64,000 nt of DNA from Azolla caroliniana (lineage: Eukaryota; Polypodiophyta), in assembly GCA_043228905.1 (NCBI GenBank), contig JBHGNT010000001.1, positions 11,036,001-11,100,000 of the forward strand. Direction: 5' to 3'. The first letter of the stretch is position 1, and the number at the start of each line of letters is the position of its first letter. The translations under genes and the position numbers were made by a program. Shown here piece by piece: positions 10,143 to 21,400 of the stretch. The notes under the pieces were generated by a model. That model saw only the letters and a list, made by a program, of their open reading frames with translations, ran no database searches and was not told where the DNA came from.

Positions 10143-10573
10143 TGTCAGGAATAGTACTAAAACAGAGATGGAATTAGTACTAAGAACAGCAGTACTATTA
10201 GTACTAAGAGGACGGGACTGCGTAAGATTCCCGAGAGAGGAAGTGAGAAGAGGAGAGAGAGAGAGATAGCGAGAATGAGAGAGATGATGACAGCAGCTAT
10301 ATATTATGTGAAAAGATAAGTACAAGCGGCTAAGAGGCTTAAGACTGGCGTTGAACCAATTTGGTTCAAAACAATGCCTTGTGCCTCCTTTTATAGTGTT
10401 TTTAGGAATAATCTTGAAGCTTCTAGAATGTTCCAGAGAGATCTGGAATATACATCAATTTTCTATGATAAAGTATAAATGAAAATAATATCCTACAAAA
10501 TACAATTCCTAATCTAATGGTAAGAGCTCGACCCATGTAGCATAAAGTCATGGGTTCGAGTCTAGACATGACA
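10143..10573 (-). repeat. Element B 5' LTR
   Basis: The 431-bp LTR that drives transcription leftwards. TATAAAA lies at 10395-10389, with a predicted start near 10362. The U3 end (10516-10565, plus strand) holds a tRNA-like pair of boxes, TAATGGTAAGAGC and GGGTTCGAGTC, antisense to the element. Confidence 0.92.
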
Positions 10574-11045
10574 GTAGCCTCCCTTTCTCCTTCTTCTTTT
10601 TCTTGTAGTGTTAGGGTTTGAGAGTTTCTTCTTTCTACTTTTCTATCTTTTCTCCTCAACATATTAGAGAACCCGAGGTTTAGGGTTTTTATGTTCCTTA
10701 TGAGTGTCTAGGGTTCTTCTTTCTTATGAGTTTTAGGGTTGTGAGTTTTGCATCTACTTGAGAGTTTGGGTTTGGGTTTGGGTTTGGATTCCTTATACGA
10801 CGACTTCTTCAACATCTTGGTGGTAGTCAACTCGGTGGCCAATTGCGGAAGGGAGGTCGTAGTGGCACGAGGGCTACTCTGAATCGAGGCAACATAGTCG
10901 TCGGAAGTAGTCGAGCTCGGAGCCCACTAAACTCACCTTCGCTAGATTATTTTAGTTTTTGATTATTTCATAATCGATTATTGTAAAAACCACCAAAATT
11001 GTGGTGTCAAGCTTAGCAATTCCAAAGAAAACAAAAACAACACGT
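10574..11045 (+). repeat. Family F 3' LTR, right part
   Basis: Resumes the F LTR after element B (first five bases are the duplicated gtagc). It runs parallel to 3655-4060 through ggtcgtagtggcacgagg, tcgaggcaacatag and accaccaaaattgtggtgt. Similarity fades at about 11045, before the LTR end expected from the F 5' copy. Confidence 0.7.
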
Positions 11046-12125
11046 TCGCGTTCACAAGTGGAAGGATTGCGCATTCCACTTGTAGAATCTTCTTGAAACG
11101 AAGCAAATACACCCTCTCTACAAAAATTGGATGCACTAGTATCACATGTTCCTCAACTTGATGAGAATTTGCAAATATAAAAATACATGATAGGTCTACG
11201 AGTGGAGATCATTAGAAATCATGCAAGTTTGAACGTGTTGATAAGTTAATGTAGGCATAATAAAGTTCAACAATGGCTCAATATGTCACTAATATGCGAC
11301 AAGGGAAACACTAAGTTAAAGACTTATATTAATTAGGTAAGTTTTACAAAAATATGAGGTGTACTTGTATCCATGCTAATAAAATGAGTTATAATTTATA
11401 CTTTGACCCATACGTGCATGTATATAATTGTGGACAATGTAGGATAGTGCACTTTAGGATAATGTGATTGGAATAACTAACTTATTAAAGTATTCAATAC
11501 TTGTATTTAAAGTTGATCTAATCTATTCCTCAGTTTGTTCGTATGGGATCAAACCATATGTATATAATTGTGGACAATGTAAGGCAGTGAACTTTAGGAT
11601 AATGTCGTGGAAATAACAAACCTATTAAGGCTTTCATACCTGTATTTAAAATTGATCTACTCTGTTGCTTAGGTGATTCACATAGGATCAAACTCCGAAC
11701 GGTAACGCAAGTGGAACTATAAGCGTATAAAAACATGCGGATAACGCTAGTGGAACCATTATCAACACACTACACAATCTAACCAACAATGGAATAGAAA
11801 CATAATAGTTTTAACAATAGAAGACAAAGATCCATAATAACAACATGGACAGTCATGGCAACAATTGTAGGGCCATGTTATGTTAAGGTTAGCTTGGACC
11901 AAAATCAACCTCAATTTAAACTAATTCATGTTTCTCCATAAATTTGGTAGTCAGCTATGCACGCGGTGCAACCAATGTCATAAATCTACTAACCAAGTAT
12001 ATAAAAATAAAATTGAAACATATAGAAGATTATAAAGAATAGAATCCACTCAGTAAAACCCAAAATTTGTATTAATAATGTGAAATCCAAACAAATCGTT
12101 AGTGTCATTTTCTTCATAGAGTCTA
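11046..12125. other. Non-coding stretch downstream of the methyltransferase gene
   Basis: AT-rich sequence with no supported gene. It contains the 140-bp duplication at 11415-11690. It lies just 3' of the last methyltransferase exon (minus strand) and may hold that gene's 3' untranslated region. Confidence 0.4.
11415..11690 (+). repeat. 140-bp tandem duplication
   Basis: The block tatataattgtggacaatg starts at 11421 and again at 11561. Similarity continues through actttaggataatgt, cctgtatttaaa-ttgatcta and a shared catagggatcaaa-type end. The copies have diverged by several substitutions. Confidence 0.75.
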
Positions 12126-12478
12126 TTACATAGCAATCAATTCATCAATGTCATTTTCTTCATCATCTTGTGTAGAACTCTCTTCGGCTATACGTGCATT
12201 GGCTTCCCCTGTTAGCCGAGCCAACGAAATATCTTCTATAAGCTCATCATCAAGCTCTATTAGCTCCCCCGGTTCACCGGCTAACGGAGGAATAGGCTCT
12301 CACGAAGCAAGTTGAAACCTTTCTGTATTAGCGAGGTTCTTTGCACCGACCTCCTCATCCTGGTCTGGGCATTCCCACAAAGCCTTAATCCTCATATTTA
12401 TAAATATAACTTGCTCCTCGTCCTTCTCCAATGCAACTATATTTCTAAAGAGCTTCAATGCACATGCAGGCGTCGTTC
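12126..12478 (-). pseudogene. Methyltransferase exon 6 (motif I and acidic tail)
   Basis: Begins after TTCACAG and completes the SAM-binding motif (RTTPACALKLFRNIVALEKDEEQ). The run V-A-L-E-K-D is the usual acidic residue after motif I. An in-frame TGA follows LANTERFQLAS. Beyond it the frame stays open through a Glu/Asp-rich tail (EPGELIELDDELIEDISLAR to DDEENDIDELIAM) to a TAA at 12126-12128. Confidence 0.7.
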
Positions 12479-12569
12479 CTGTGAAGTAAGTAACAAGAAG
12501 AATCAGTTGTCAACCAAAAAAGATTCGGTATTGGTTATCTCAAGATTGGTACCCTAGTTCGAGGAATAC

Positions 12570-12631
12570 TTGTGCTAGAAAAGAGATCTAATATCCAGTC
12601 TCCTTCGATAGAAAACATCTCGATCAAGAGC
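12570..12631 (-). pseudogene. Methyltransferase exon 5, 3' piece (left of element C)
   Basis: Reads LIEMFSIEGDWILDLFSST, the start of motif I, then a GTATTC donor. The four bases next to C (gagc on plus) look like one copy of its target duplication. Dropping them puts this piece in phase with 27507-27741. The FxGxG glycines of motif I are replaced (S and R), each explained by a G-to-A change. Confidence 0.7.
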
Positions 12632-13374
12632 TGTTGTGAAGAATTTCGGCCAAAGGCGGAAACCGGGAACATTGGCTACATCGGCGGGGTGCAGCATGTG
12701 TACGCACCCATGTACATTTAGTATGAATATCGAGGGCGCCTTTATGGCGCCGAAGAGTAGTCAAGTCGGGACAGATGATCCCATGTAAGTCGGGATTTAT
12801 CCCACATTGTAACGCCCTTTGTGAAAGGGTTGCCCATTTTGCATTAGAGGGTATACCGTTAGGTTTAGAGTTAGTTTCTTCTTCTTCTCCCCCTTCGTGT
12901 TCGCTTAGGGTTTGCTGCAGCTCATCTCCTGTGCAAGACCCCGCTCGGCGCGACGAGCCCGTGAGCTCCCCGACGGCGGCTTGACAGCAGACGACTGTTG
13001 TAAGCTATCTTGGTCCGGCTCGATGCCGGGAATGTATTCTTCTTTATATATATATATATATATATATACATATACGTTTGCGTCTGTCTGTGTATATTCG
13101 CGTCTTCGTTGGTGTCGGGTGCTTCCCCTTTCCTGCATCTCCTGTGCTTAAGGATGTGAGTCAGGTTGGCCTATGTGTATGCGTGTGTGAGTGTGTGTGC
13201 GTGTGTCTGTGTTAAGCGCTCTCTCTCTCTCTCTCTCTCTCCTTTCGGTTGCTTCCGGTGTGCTTCTGGGGTGCCCCGGAAACGGTGAAGCACGACCTCC
13301 CACACTCCATCACTCCCTAGTCCAAAACCCCCGTGGTCCCGCCTTTCTCCACGCGCGCGCATAACAACGCGACA
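12632..13374 (+). repeat. Element C 5' LTR (TATA box deleted)
   Basis: Matches 26721-27506 except for missing about 35 bp between cattgtaacg and ccctttgtg. In the 3' LTR that piece holds ttctataaaagg, the only TATA box seen. (TA)n and (CT)n runs also differ in length. Confidence 0.85.
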
Positions 13375-13378
13375 TATT

Positions 13379-13396
13379 TGGTGAACCCGACGTGAA
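13379..13396 (+). other. Element C primer-binding site (tRNA-Trp)
   Basis: TGGTGAACCCGACGTGAA is the complement of TTCACGTCGGGTTCACCA, which I recall as the 3' end of plant cytosolic tRNA-Trp. Confidence 0.75.
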
Positions 13397-13411
13397 AGGC
13401 GGCAAGGGAGG

Positions 13412-14713
13412 ATGGAGTCGGTAGACAATGACCTTGCGGAGATGGTGGCCGAAGTGGTGTTGGAGTCGGCACCAATGGTGATGAGGCGAGAAGCAGCGCA
13501 ACAAGCGGTTGAACGAGTGGTCGAAAGAGTCGGTCGTTTCAACGGGGACAAAGTCCCATCTTACTTGGAAGCCTACAACGCGGAAATGGAGGAGCGTGGC
13601 GTAGACGAGGCGTTGAGGCTGGAGTTCTTCTGTCGGGTCGTGGCTGTCCGGATGCATGCGGAAATAAAGGAGCTCCGTGAGGCTCATAGTTCGTGGGAGG
13701 CCTTCCAAGAGGCGCTCTTGAAGGCATACGGAGGACGGCGGAAGAGCCGGGGACGGCACGACTTTGACCAGTGGGTAGCATCGGCAAAGACCCATCGGGG
13801 CGCGACCAAGGCGTTCCAAGAGTTCGAGCGACGGCTTGCTCGGCTCCCGGAGCGGGAACAAAGTTTGGTGGGGGCGGACAAAGTCCTTTTGTTCGTCAGG
13901 TCGATCGACCGAGCGGAACGGGAAGCCATCGGGATTGAGCTCGAAGACGATGATGGAGCGAATGGGCTTACGGAGGATTGGTCGAAGGTCGGAAGGGTGT
14001 GCCAACGGCTAGACAACGAGCGAGCCGAGAAGGCTAAGAGGAAGGTACGCGACGGCATGCCATCATAGCGGGAAGAGGCTGAACGGCAAAGAGAGTCGGC
14101 AAGGGTCGGCGTTGGGGCCAGGATTACGGAGGCGTACGCAGCTCTCAAGGCGATGCTCGAGGAAGAGGAAAGACAGAGGCCGCAAGCCGAGACTGAGAAG
14201 ACGGACTTGCCCCACACGACGGCGGAAGATCGGTACCACGGTACCACGGGAGAGGGTGCGGAACAAAACGCCCTCTCGACTTGCGGAGATAGAACGGCCA
14301 AGGACGAGGCCGAGATACAGATCGCGGAACCGGAACGTTGGGACCAGCGGTTTCGGGCATGTCAGCCCGAGATCCCGGTCATGGGAGAAGCAAGCCCAGA
14401 CGGGGCTTGCACGATCGGTAAGAAGACGACCGCCGACCACGAAGAGTCGGTGGCTACGGACAAGGGCGTAAAACAGACGGGCGATTCTTTGTGTCTTCCC
14501 ACACTTGCTCCCGGGACGATGGCAGTCGGGCCCGAGTGCCCATGTGAGTCCCAAGCGGAGGAAGGCGGCGGCGAAAGGCCAAGAATCACCGGCGAGACGA
14601 TACAGGGAAGGAACGGACGAAAGCCCACGGACCCGATTCCGGAGAACTCGGCATTCGGGCCCGTATGCCCATGTAAGACCGAGGAGATGGATGGCGGTAC
14701 CGAGGAGTCCTAG
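13412..14713 (+). pseudogene. gag: Element C gag-like protein
   Basis: ATG at 13412 after the primer site. The first 218 codons include a gag-like helical region (FNGDKVPSYLEAYNAEMEER, LRLEFFCRVVAVRMHAEIKE, SWEAFQEALLKAYG, FQEFERRLARLPEREQSLVG). This corresponds to the retrotransposon-gag type without protease or RT. An in-frame TAG at 14066 (likely from CAG) is followed in the same frame by a charged, Cys-Pro-containing tail with a repeated unit (VGPECPCES, FGPVCPCKT) up to 14713. No standard zinc knuckle is seen. It was probably the particle protein of a non-autonomous family. Confidence 0.65.
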
Positions 14714-14826
14714 CACGATGCCAGCGAAGATGGATGGGAAACGGCCTGTGGGGAGGCCGAGGACGGACGCGGCACGAGGAGATCGGCATTCTGATACGGG
14801 TGGAGCATGATCCGGTCGTGGATCGT

Positions 14827-15258
14827 TGTTAACTCTTCGGGCCGGACAATGACCTAACACAGGGTGTCTACGGAAGACACTTCACCAAAGGGTGTTACGG
14901 CAACCGGATTAGACTTCAACGCTTAATCCGACTTAATCAAATTACTTATTAGGATCATCTTCATAACACGCGTAAGATATAACAATTAAGACAGAACGGC
15001 AATTAACACAGAGATATAACAACGCTTAAGCTTTCATTAATTAACCGCTAACTATTACATTGTATCCGGCCTTTAAATAGGTTTCCGGTCTGTATTACAA
15101 AACGGTGCCATCCGCACCTGTTCGGGATCGGTCCGGATCCGGAACGGCATACCGATTCCGGTCCGTCCGTCCACACTCATAGCTTAATTACAACCACATT
15201 CCTACTACTTAATTAGCTCTCCGTTTCCCACTCTGGACTCCTTTGCCGGCCGGTAACA
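14827..15258 (-). repeat. Element D 3' LTR
   Basis: 432-bp LTR, copy of 24378-24809. All seven differences seen between the two are transitions. Confidence 0.9.
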
Positions 15259-15495
15259 CATGGCACGCCCGTGGGACAGTACCTTGTACGTCGAATCCAC
15301 AACCGACCCTTGCTATTCTTCGTCCAAAATGTCCAGAATGCTCTGTTCGAGAGGCTCCAATGGTTCATCTGGAAGTGGTTGTTGTTGTTGCTGTTGTTGC
15401 TGCTCTGTTGTTGTCTGCTGTGGCGGGTCCGTTGGTGGTTGCTGCGGCTACTCCTCCGTTTGTGGCTCTGACACCGGCGTCTCCGTCGTTGCTCC

Positions 15496-18309
15496 CTACG
15501 TCGTGGTGGTCTCCGGTTGACTGGTTCCCGGCTGGCCCTCAGTCGACGACGGTTCCTCATCACTAAGGTTAACCGTTGTCGCTTCCTGTGCTTTTTCTTC
15601 CCGTACCCGGGACCGCTCGTAGCTTTCAAATTGAATTTGAGCATCCAGCCTATCATCGTCCAGCTGAGCTACGAGTTGCCTGACCTGCGCCAGCTGTTCA
15701 TCTGCCAGGACTTGGAAGTCGTCGGCCAGCTCGTCCCGTATGGCGGTGAAGTCCTCGGAAGTCAACGTATAACAGTCATCTCCTTCCTTCCGCCGATTTG
15801 CCACATCCGCCCGTAGCAACTGGAGTTCCGCCGCGTTTTGTGCCCACTTTGTCCACCATTTTACGGAGCTTTCATCAATCAAGTGCTTCGTCTGATTCAG
15901 CCATGCCCGGAGGATGGACTGAATCCAGCTCGTTCCCAATTGCGATTTGGTTTCCGTCGCTTGCCGTTCCTCCTTCAGTTGTTTGATGATTTTTACGTTG
16001 TCCTCCGCCTGCGCCTTGTAATGCGTCAATTGCCTTTGATATGTACTTTGTAATTTCTGCAATACTCTTGACGCTCTCTCTTTGTCTTCCTGTTGCTGCC
16101 TCTGGAGCTCCATCCGGACCTTCTTCGCCTCTTCCACGCGTCTTGTATTTTCCGCCCGTTCGTCGACGATCGCTGTTGCGGCCCGATCAACTGCCTGCTG
16201 GAGCTCGGCCATCCGTTCTTTATGCTCCATTTCCAACCGTTTGTAGTCCCGGTGCAGGTGCTCAAAATCATCCGTCTTTTGCTTGAGCCGTGCGTTGATC
16301 TGACGACGGGCCCGGTCCTCGCGGTCCTTCTGCTGGCGGAGCTCTTCCTTTGGCCGTTCAATCTCCGTTTCCGCCGTTTTCCGCAGCTTGTCCTTTTCCT
16401 GCAGCACTTTGTCTTTCTCCTCCTTTAGCCAGTCGTACGCTTGATGGCCTTTCCGGAGGCTCTCCTCTGCCCGGCGGAGGTTCTCAGCAATCTTCTTTAA
16501 TTCGGCTTCGGCCGCCGTCTTCAATTCTCGTTCCCGGCTCCTTAGCGCTTCTTGTGCGGCAAGTTCCTCTCTCAATTCCGCAAGCTCCCGAGCTTGCGCC
16601 GCATCTCTCGCCAGAACGGTTTCCGTTGCCGGGGTCTTATTCCTATGTACAGGTCGTTCCGTTTCATTATTCTGTACACTTATCGGAGTCACCGGTGATT
16701 GGATCCGTATTTTGGCCATCTCTGTCGAGACCTGATCCAAATCTTTTTCAAGGCACCGGATTCTAGACCGGGCCGTCTCTAGTTGTTCCGTTGTGACGAG
16801 CAACCGTTCGCTTTGCGCTCTTTCTTCCGCCTCTATATACCCCACCGCTCCGGCTATCTGTTCGCCTATCCACCGGAGCCACAGGCTACCTATGCCTTGT
16901 TGTGCTTGCACGGAGGTTTGATAGATGGGCTAACTTGTAGAGGGGTGGTCCCGCCTGGTTGCGCCGAGTTGCAGTTCCGTTTCTGCCCGTGGACCATCCT
17001 GTTGTCCTTGGTCCCCTTGCGCTTCTTCTTGGCTGACCGAGGGAGGCTGCAGTGACCTTTCCGGCTATGGTGGGATGGGACTTACCGGTGTTGTCGGTGG
17101 TGTCGGGGCTTCTGTTTCCGGTGCCATCTGCACCGGTTCCGGTTCCTTCCTTGGCGTAGGAGTCTCAGTATGGGGAGCCGGTGTTCCCTCTGTTTGAGGG
17201 TCCGAACGTTTCCCGGTTGTCTCAACGGTCCTTGCCGACGACCGTCGCTGGAGGTGCTCCGTAGGCTCCTCCTCTATTTCCTCCTCCTGAGCTCCGGCAT
17301 TGAGTTTTGCCGCCAAGGGGTCCACTTCTCGATTCACCGGTCGGCGGAGTGTGACCTTTACGGGCCATGCCGGTGGTTCCTCCTGCGCCTCCGTTGGGCG
17401 CTTCCGGCTTCCGCTTCCTGTTGCCGCCTGTTCTGCATCCGCCGCCTTTCCCTTAGTGGCCTTCGAGGCCAACATCTGTTGCCGTTTGGAAGTTGTCCTT
17501 GGTGTGTCGTCCGGCACTCTTCCTCGCTTCTTGGGCTGGACGGTCTGAACGGGTGGCACCAGCAAGGTGAGCCACTGCGTTACGGCATGCCATATCCTTC
17601 GTCCGTCTCGGCCTTCTTTGTCGTCTTTGCCTCTGACGATCTCGATCGCCGCACACAACCCGTCTGCGATCAATACCGGCCAATCCACCTTGATCCCTTC
17701 ATAGGTGGCGATGATCATCCCTGCCCGGTTCTGCGGCATGACAGGGGGTCTAGGGTATACGTGGCCGTATTCATGGAGCACACGAGCAATTTCGCAGAAC
17801 AGCATATCTCCACCGCCCTGTGTCCGGTAGCCCTTGCTGGCTAGAGAGTACTCACCAAAATACCTGATGAGTTGCTCCGGGGTTGGATTGTCGATCGTGA
17901 GTATGCCTCCCTCCGGAAGGCCTGTTAATGCTCGAATCGCCTCTGCCGTTATGACCTCTGTATCGATTTCCTTGATCACTTTGTCGGCTTCTTTGTGTGG
18001 CGGTACTTCCATCATCATCAAGAAGCCCTCGAGCCCGTGTTGCTTCAGCCATGTCTTGGCGGCTTCCGACAGCGTTTGCGGGTCCATCTCTGTGTCGGGG
18101 TCGGATTGCGGTGACGAGGATGGATGGTGATGAGAGCGGGGTTGACACAGAGAGAGTTCAGAAGGCGGGGGTTCTCTGTGCGCAGGTTCTCTTCTGATAA
18201 TCTTGCAGCGTTTCGGTGCTTCTGTGCTCCTGGGTTCGCGAAAGTAGAGGGTCTCTACGCGCAATGGTTTTTGTCTGTGCATTCTGGCGCCTTTTTCGAG
18301 TTTGTGCAT
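15496..18309 (-). pseudogene. Element D accessory 3' ORF (unknown domain plus long coiled coil)
   Basis: One frame of about 938 codons downstream of integrase, broken by two TAG codons (17065 and 16930) but otherwise in phase. The first third (from MDPQTLSEAAKTWLKQHG) holds a compact region with segments EAIRALTGLPEGGILTIDNP, EYSLASKGYRTQGGGDMLFC and VDWPVLIADGLCAAIEIV. It is followed by a Pro/Lys/Glu-rich linker with basic patches (KKRGR, SGSRKR). The second half is about 300 residues of heptad-rich Glu/Lys/Arg coiled coil. No transmembrane segment or zinc knuckle is seen, so it does not look like an envelope-type gene. I do not recognise it. Some Tat-lineage elements carry extra ORFs, and a resemblance to plant mobile domain proteins is possible but unproven. 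Confidence 0.6.
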
Positions 18310-18459
18310 GTCGCGTACTTAAAATAGCATTATGTCCTGTGGTGGCGCTTTAAATGCCCACTACGTACCTTTTCGCTCCACGCTCTTTCATCCATTCATT
18401 CCTCGCTTTTGCATGATTGTTTTTTTTTTTTTTCAGTTATTATTATTATTAGTGTGACG

Positions 18460-21400
18460 TCACATGTCTGTTGGTCCTTCCGGACCCTTACCGGCCACAT
18501 TCTCTCCGGTTACTGGCTCGCCTTCTCTGCCGTCTTGGTGGTTGCCGTCGGTCCTTTGCTCAAACAGGTTCTTAGGCATCGGTCCTCTATATGCCTTTAA
18601 CCGGAATCCATTGACCCATTTGCCCAGCACTTCACCGGCAAGTGTCCCCAACTGATAGGACCCATTATACTCTCGTGTTAGCCAATATGGTCCGGTCCAT
18701 CTAAACCTTAGTTTACCCGGCATCTTACCCATCCGGGTTTGGAATACTAACACTGGTTTCCCGATTGCGAACATTTTTTCGTTACCTTTCCTGTGCCGGT
18801 CGACGAATGCTTTCCGTCGCTGTTGCTCCAATTCTAAATGTAGGATGTTGGCCAACCGTTGTTCCTCCAGCTCACACAGTGCTGTCAACCTTATTGTCTC
18901 CGACTCCTTCTCGTTCAGCCGTTCTCGTAGCTGGATCCGTAAGCTAAGTACTTGAAATTCTACCGGCATGACCGCCTCGAGTCCGAACGCGAACCGGAAC
19001 GGTGTTGTTCGGATGCTTGTTTTGTATGCCGTCCGGTATGCCCAAAGCGCGCTATGTAGCTTTGTGTCCCAATCCGTCTGGTTCTCGTTGACGATCTTCC
19101 GAAGGATGTTCTGGAGCGTCTTGTTTGTTGATTCCGCTAATCCGTTCGCCTGTGGATAGTAAGGTGTGCTTCGTTTGTGGACCACGGCATAGAAGGTCGT
19201 TAGGCATTCCACTACTTGTCCGAGAAAGTGCCCCCCTTGGTCACTTATCAATTCAATGGGGCATCCGTAACGGCACCAGATGTACTCATATAGAAACTTT
19301 GTTGTTGACGCGGCGGTGTTATCCCGTAAAGCTTTGGCCTCCACCCATTTCGTGCAGTAATCCGTAGCAACGATAACGTACCGATTACCCGTTCTCATTG
19401 TCGGTGGCTTGAAAGGTCCTACAAAGTCCAGCCCCCACTTTTGGAATGGCTCGAGTGGTAGTACCGGCTGGTGTGGCATATGAGCCTGCTCCGTTGGCTG
19501 GCCCATTCTCTGGCATAGGTCACATTCTTTTGCGTACCGTACCACATCTCTTAATGTCGTTGGCCACCATAGGCCACTTTGCCATATTTTTCTGGCCGTC
19601 GCATCTCCGGCATAGTGACCTCCGGCAACTCCGCAGTGGGCTTCCCTCAGTATCAGTTCTTTTTCATCGTTGCGCACCGCCCGTCTCCATATGCCGTCAG
19701 CTCCCTTGTGGTACAGTGTGTCTTGCAGTAAGCAGAAATGTCGGCTTTGTACCGCCAAGCGTTTCCGTTCGTCCCGGTTCAGCTCTTCCGGAGGCAGTCC
19801 TGTGCTCAGAAACTGGTGCATATTTGTGAGCCACTTGTCTTCCTGGGCCACTGTCTCATCTGCTGCCGTCTCCGTAGTGACTCGAAACAGCTCCGCATCC
19901 GGAAACTCATCCGGTACTACGTCACCCGTCTCTCCGGACTCCAATCGGCTTAAGTAATCTGCTACGGCATGCTGTATACCGGGTCGGTGGAATATTTCAA
20001 ACTCGAACTCCTGTAACAATAAGGTCCACCGGGCCAATTTGCCGGTGAGTGACGCCTTGGACACCAGGTAAAGGAGTGCCGAATGATCTACATGGAAGGA
20101 AAACTTCCTTCCCAATAAATAGTGCCGAAATTTTGTCACACTATAGATCATTCCTAGAGCTTCCCGTTCCGTAGTAGAGTAGTTCCGTTCTGCTTGGGAT
20201 AGCTTCCGGCTGGCATAGTACACTAGCCGGTACCACTTTGGTTCCGTAAGCTGCATCAGTACGCTTCCGATTGCGATGTCGGAGGCATCCACAAACACGT
20301 GAAATTCTTTACTCCAATCTGGAGGTTGTACTACCGGTGCCTGCGACAATAGTACCTTGAGGGCCTTATACGCCCTATCCTCAGTATCGGTCCACTGGAA
20401 TGGTGTCCGATGTACGGCGGCATGCAACGGTGTAGCCAAGTCGGCCAAGTATCGGAGCATCCGGCTGTGCCACCGAATCTGGCCTAAGAACCGGCTTAAT
20501 GCCTTTGCCGTTGCCGGCACCGGTGCTTCTAATATGGCTTTCACTTTGTCCGGGTCGACTACAATACCTTCCTGGCTCACGATATGTCCTAATAAAGTTC
20601 CACTGGACACGCCAAATACACACTTTGCCGGATTCAAGCTTAGCCGATACGCTCTACACTTTTCTAGACAAAGACGGAGGTGCTGAAAATGGTCCTCCTC
20701 CCGGCTATAGACGGCGAAATCGTCAAGGAAAACCTGCATAAAAGCCGGTATATATTCACCAAAGATTTCCATGATGATTCTTTGAAACGTTGTCGGTGCC
20801 GTTTTGAGTCCGAACATCATCACCACGGCCACAAACACCCCCCATTCGGTGACGAATGTCGTTTTCTCTTGGTCGTCGGGGTGCATCCGGATCTGATTAT
20901 ATCCGCTGAATCCGTCTAGGAAGCTATAGACCTCATGGCCGGCGACGGCATCCAACACTCCATCTGTGAACGGAAGTGGAAATGCATCTGTTACCGTAGT
21001 CGCATTGAGTTTCCGGTAGTCCACGCAAACTCCAATTTTTCCGTTCTTCTTCGGTACGACTACAATCGGGCTCAGCCATGTCGCTTTCTTTACCGGACGG
21101 ATAAAGCCAACTCTTAGCAGTTTGTCGATTTCTTCCTTGACCTTGGCAGCATAATTGGGATTCATTCGGTACCGTCTTTGTGCCACTGGTTTTGCGTCCT
21201 TGCTCAAGTGCACTTGATGCTGGTATAACTGAGGGTCGAGTCCTCGCATGTCTTCGTATGACCAGGCGAATACGTCGCGAAATTCCGTGAGAAGTGTTAT
21301 CATCGCCGTTTTGTCTCCGGACTTCATCTCCTTGGCGATGTGCACCGGTTTTGCTTCGTCCGTGGTGCCTAAATTCACCTCTTCCAATTGCGATGCTTTT

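Larger units (their letters stand above)
4906..10573 (-). mobile_element. Element B: self-primed sushi/Tf1-like chromovirus, nearly intact
   Basis: A 5,668-bp Ty3/gypsy element read on the minus strand. Identical-length LTRs (4906-5336 and 10143-10573, 431 bp) differ at only about two bases. The target duplication gtagc flanks both ends (4901-4905 and 10574-10578). Gag and pol are both open, with pol in the -1 frame. Pol order is protease, RT, RNase H, integrase, chromodomain. Gag resembles that of sushi-ichi/PEG10-type elements (segments PVKFDG, FRGFLNQ, LLSGSALAWFAPL, LRQGDRPASAYAADFR). The primer region matches the element's own predicted RNA 5' end rather than a tRNA. It inserted into the 3' LTR of an F element and may be recent enough to be active. 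Confidence 0.9.

Noticed and set aside
17170-17844. Long plus-strand frames opposite elements D and C (also near 16350 and 14063)
   Set aside because: Antisense shadows of GC-rich coding regions. The sense frames carry recognisable domains or coiled coil.
15400-18310. Envelope-like gene in element D
   Set aside because: No signal peptide, transmembrane segment or cysteine pattern. The product is charged and coiled coil.
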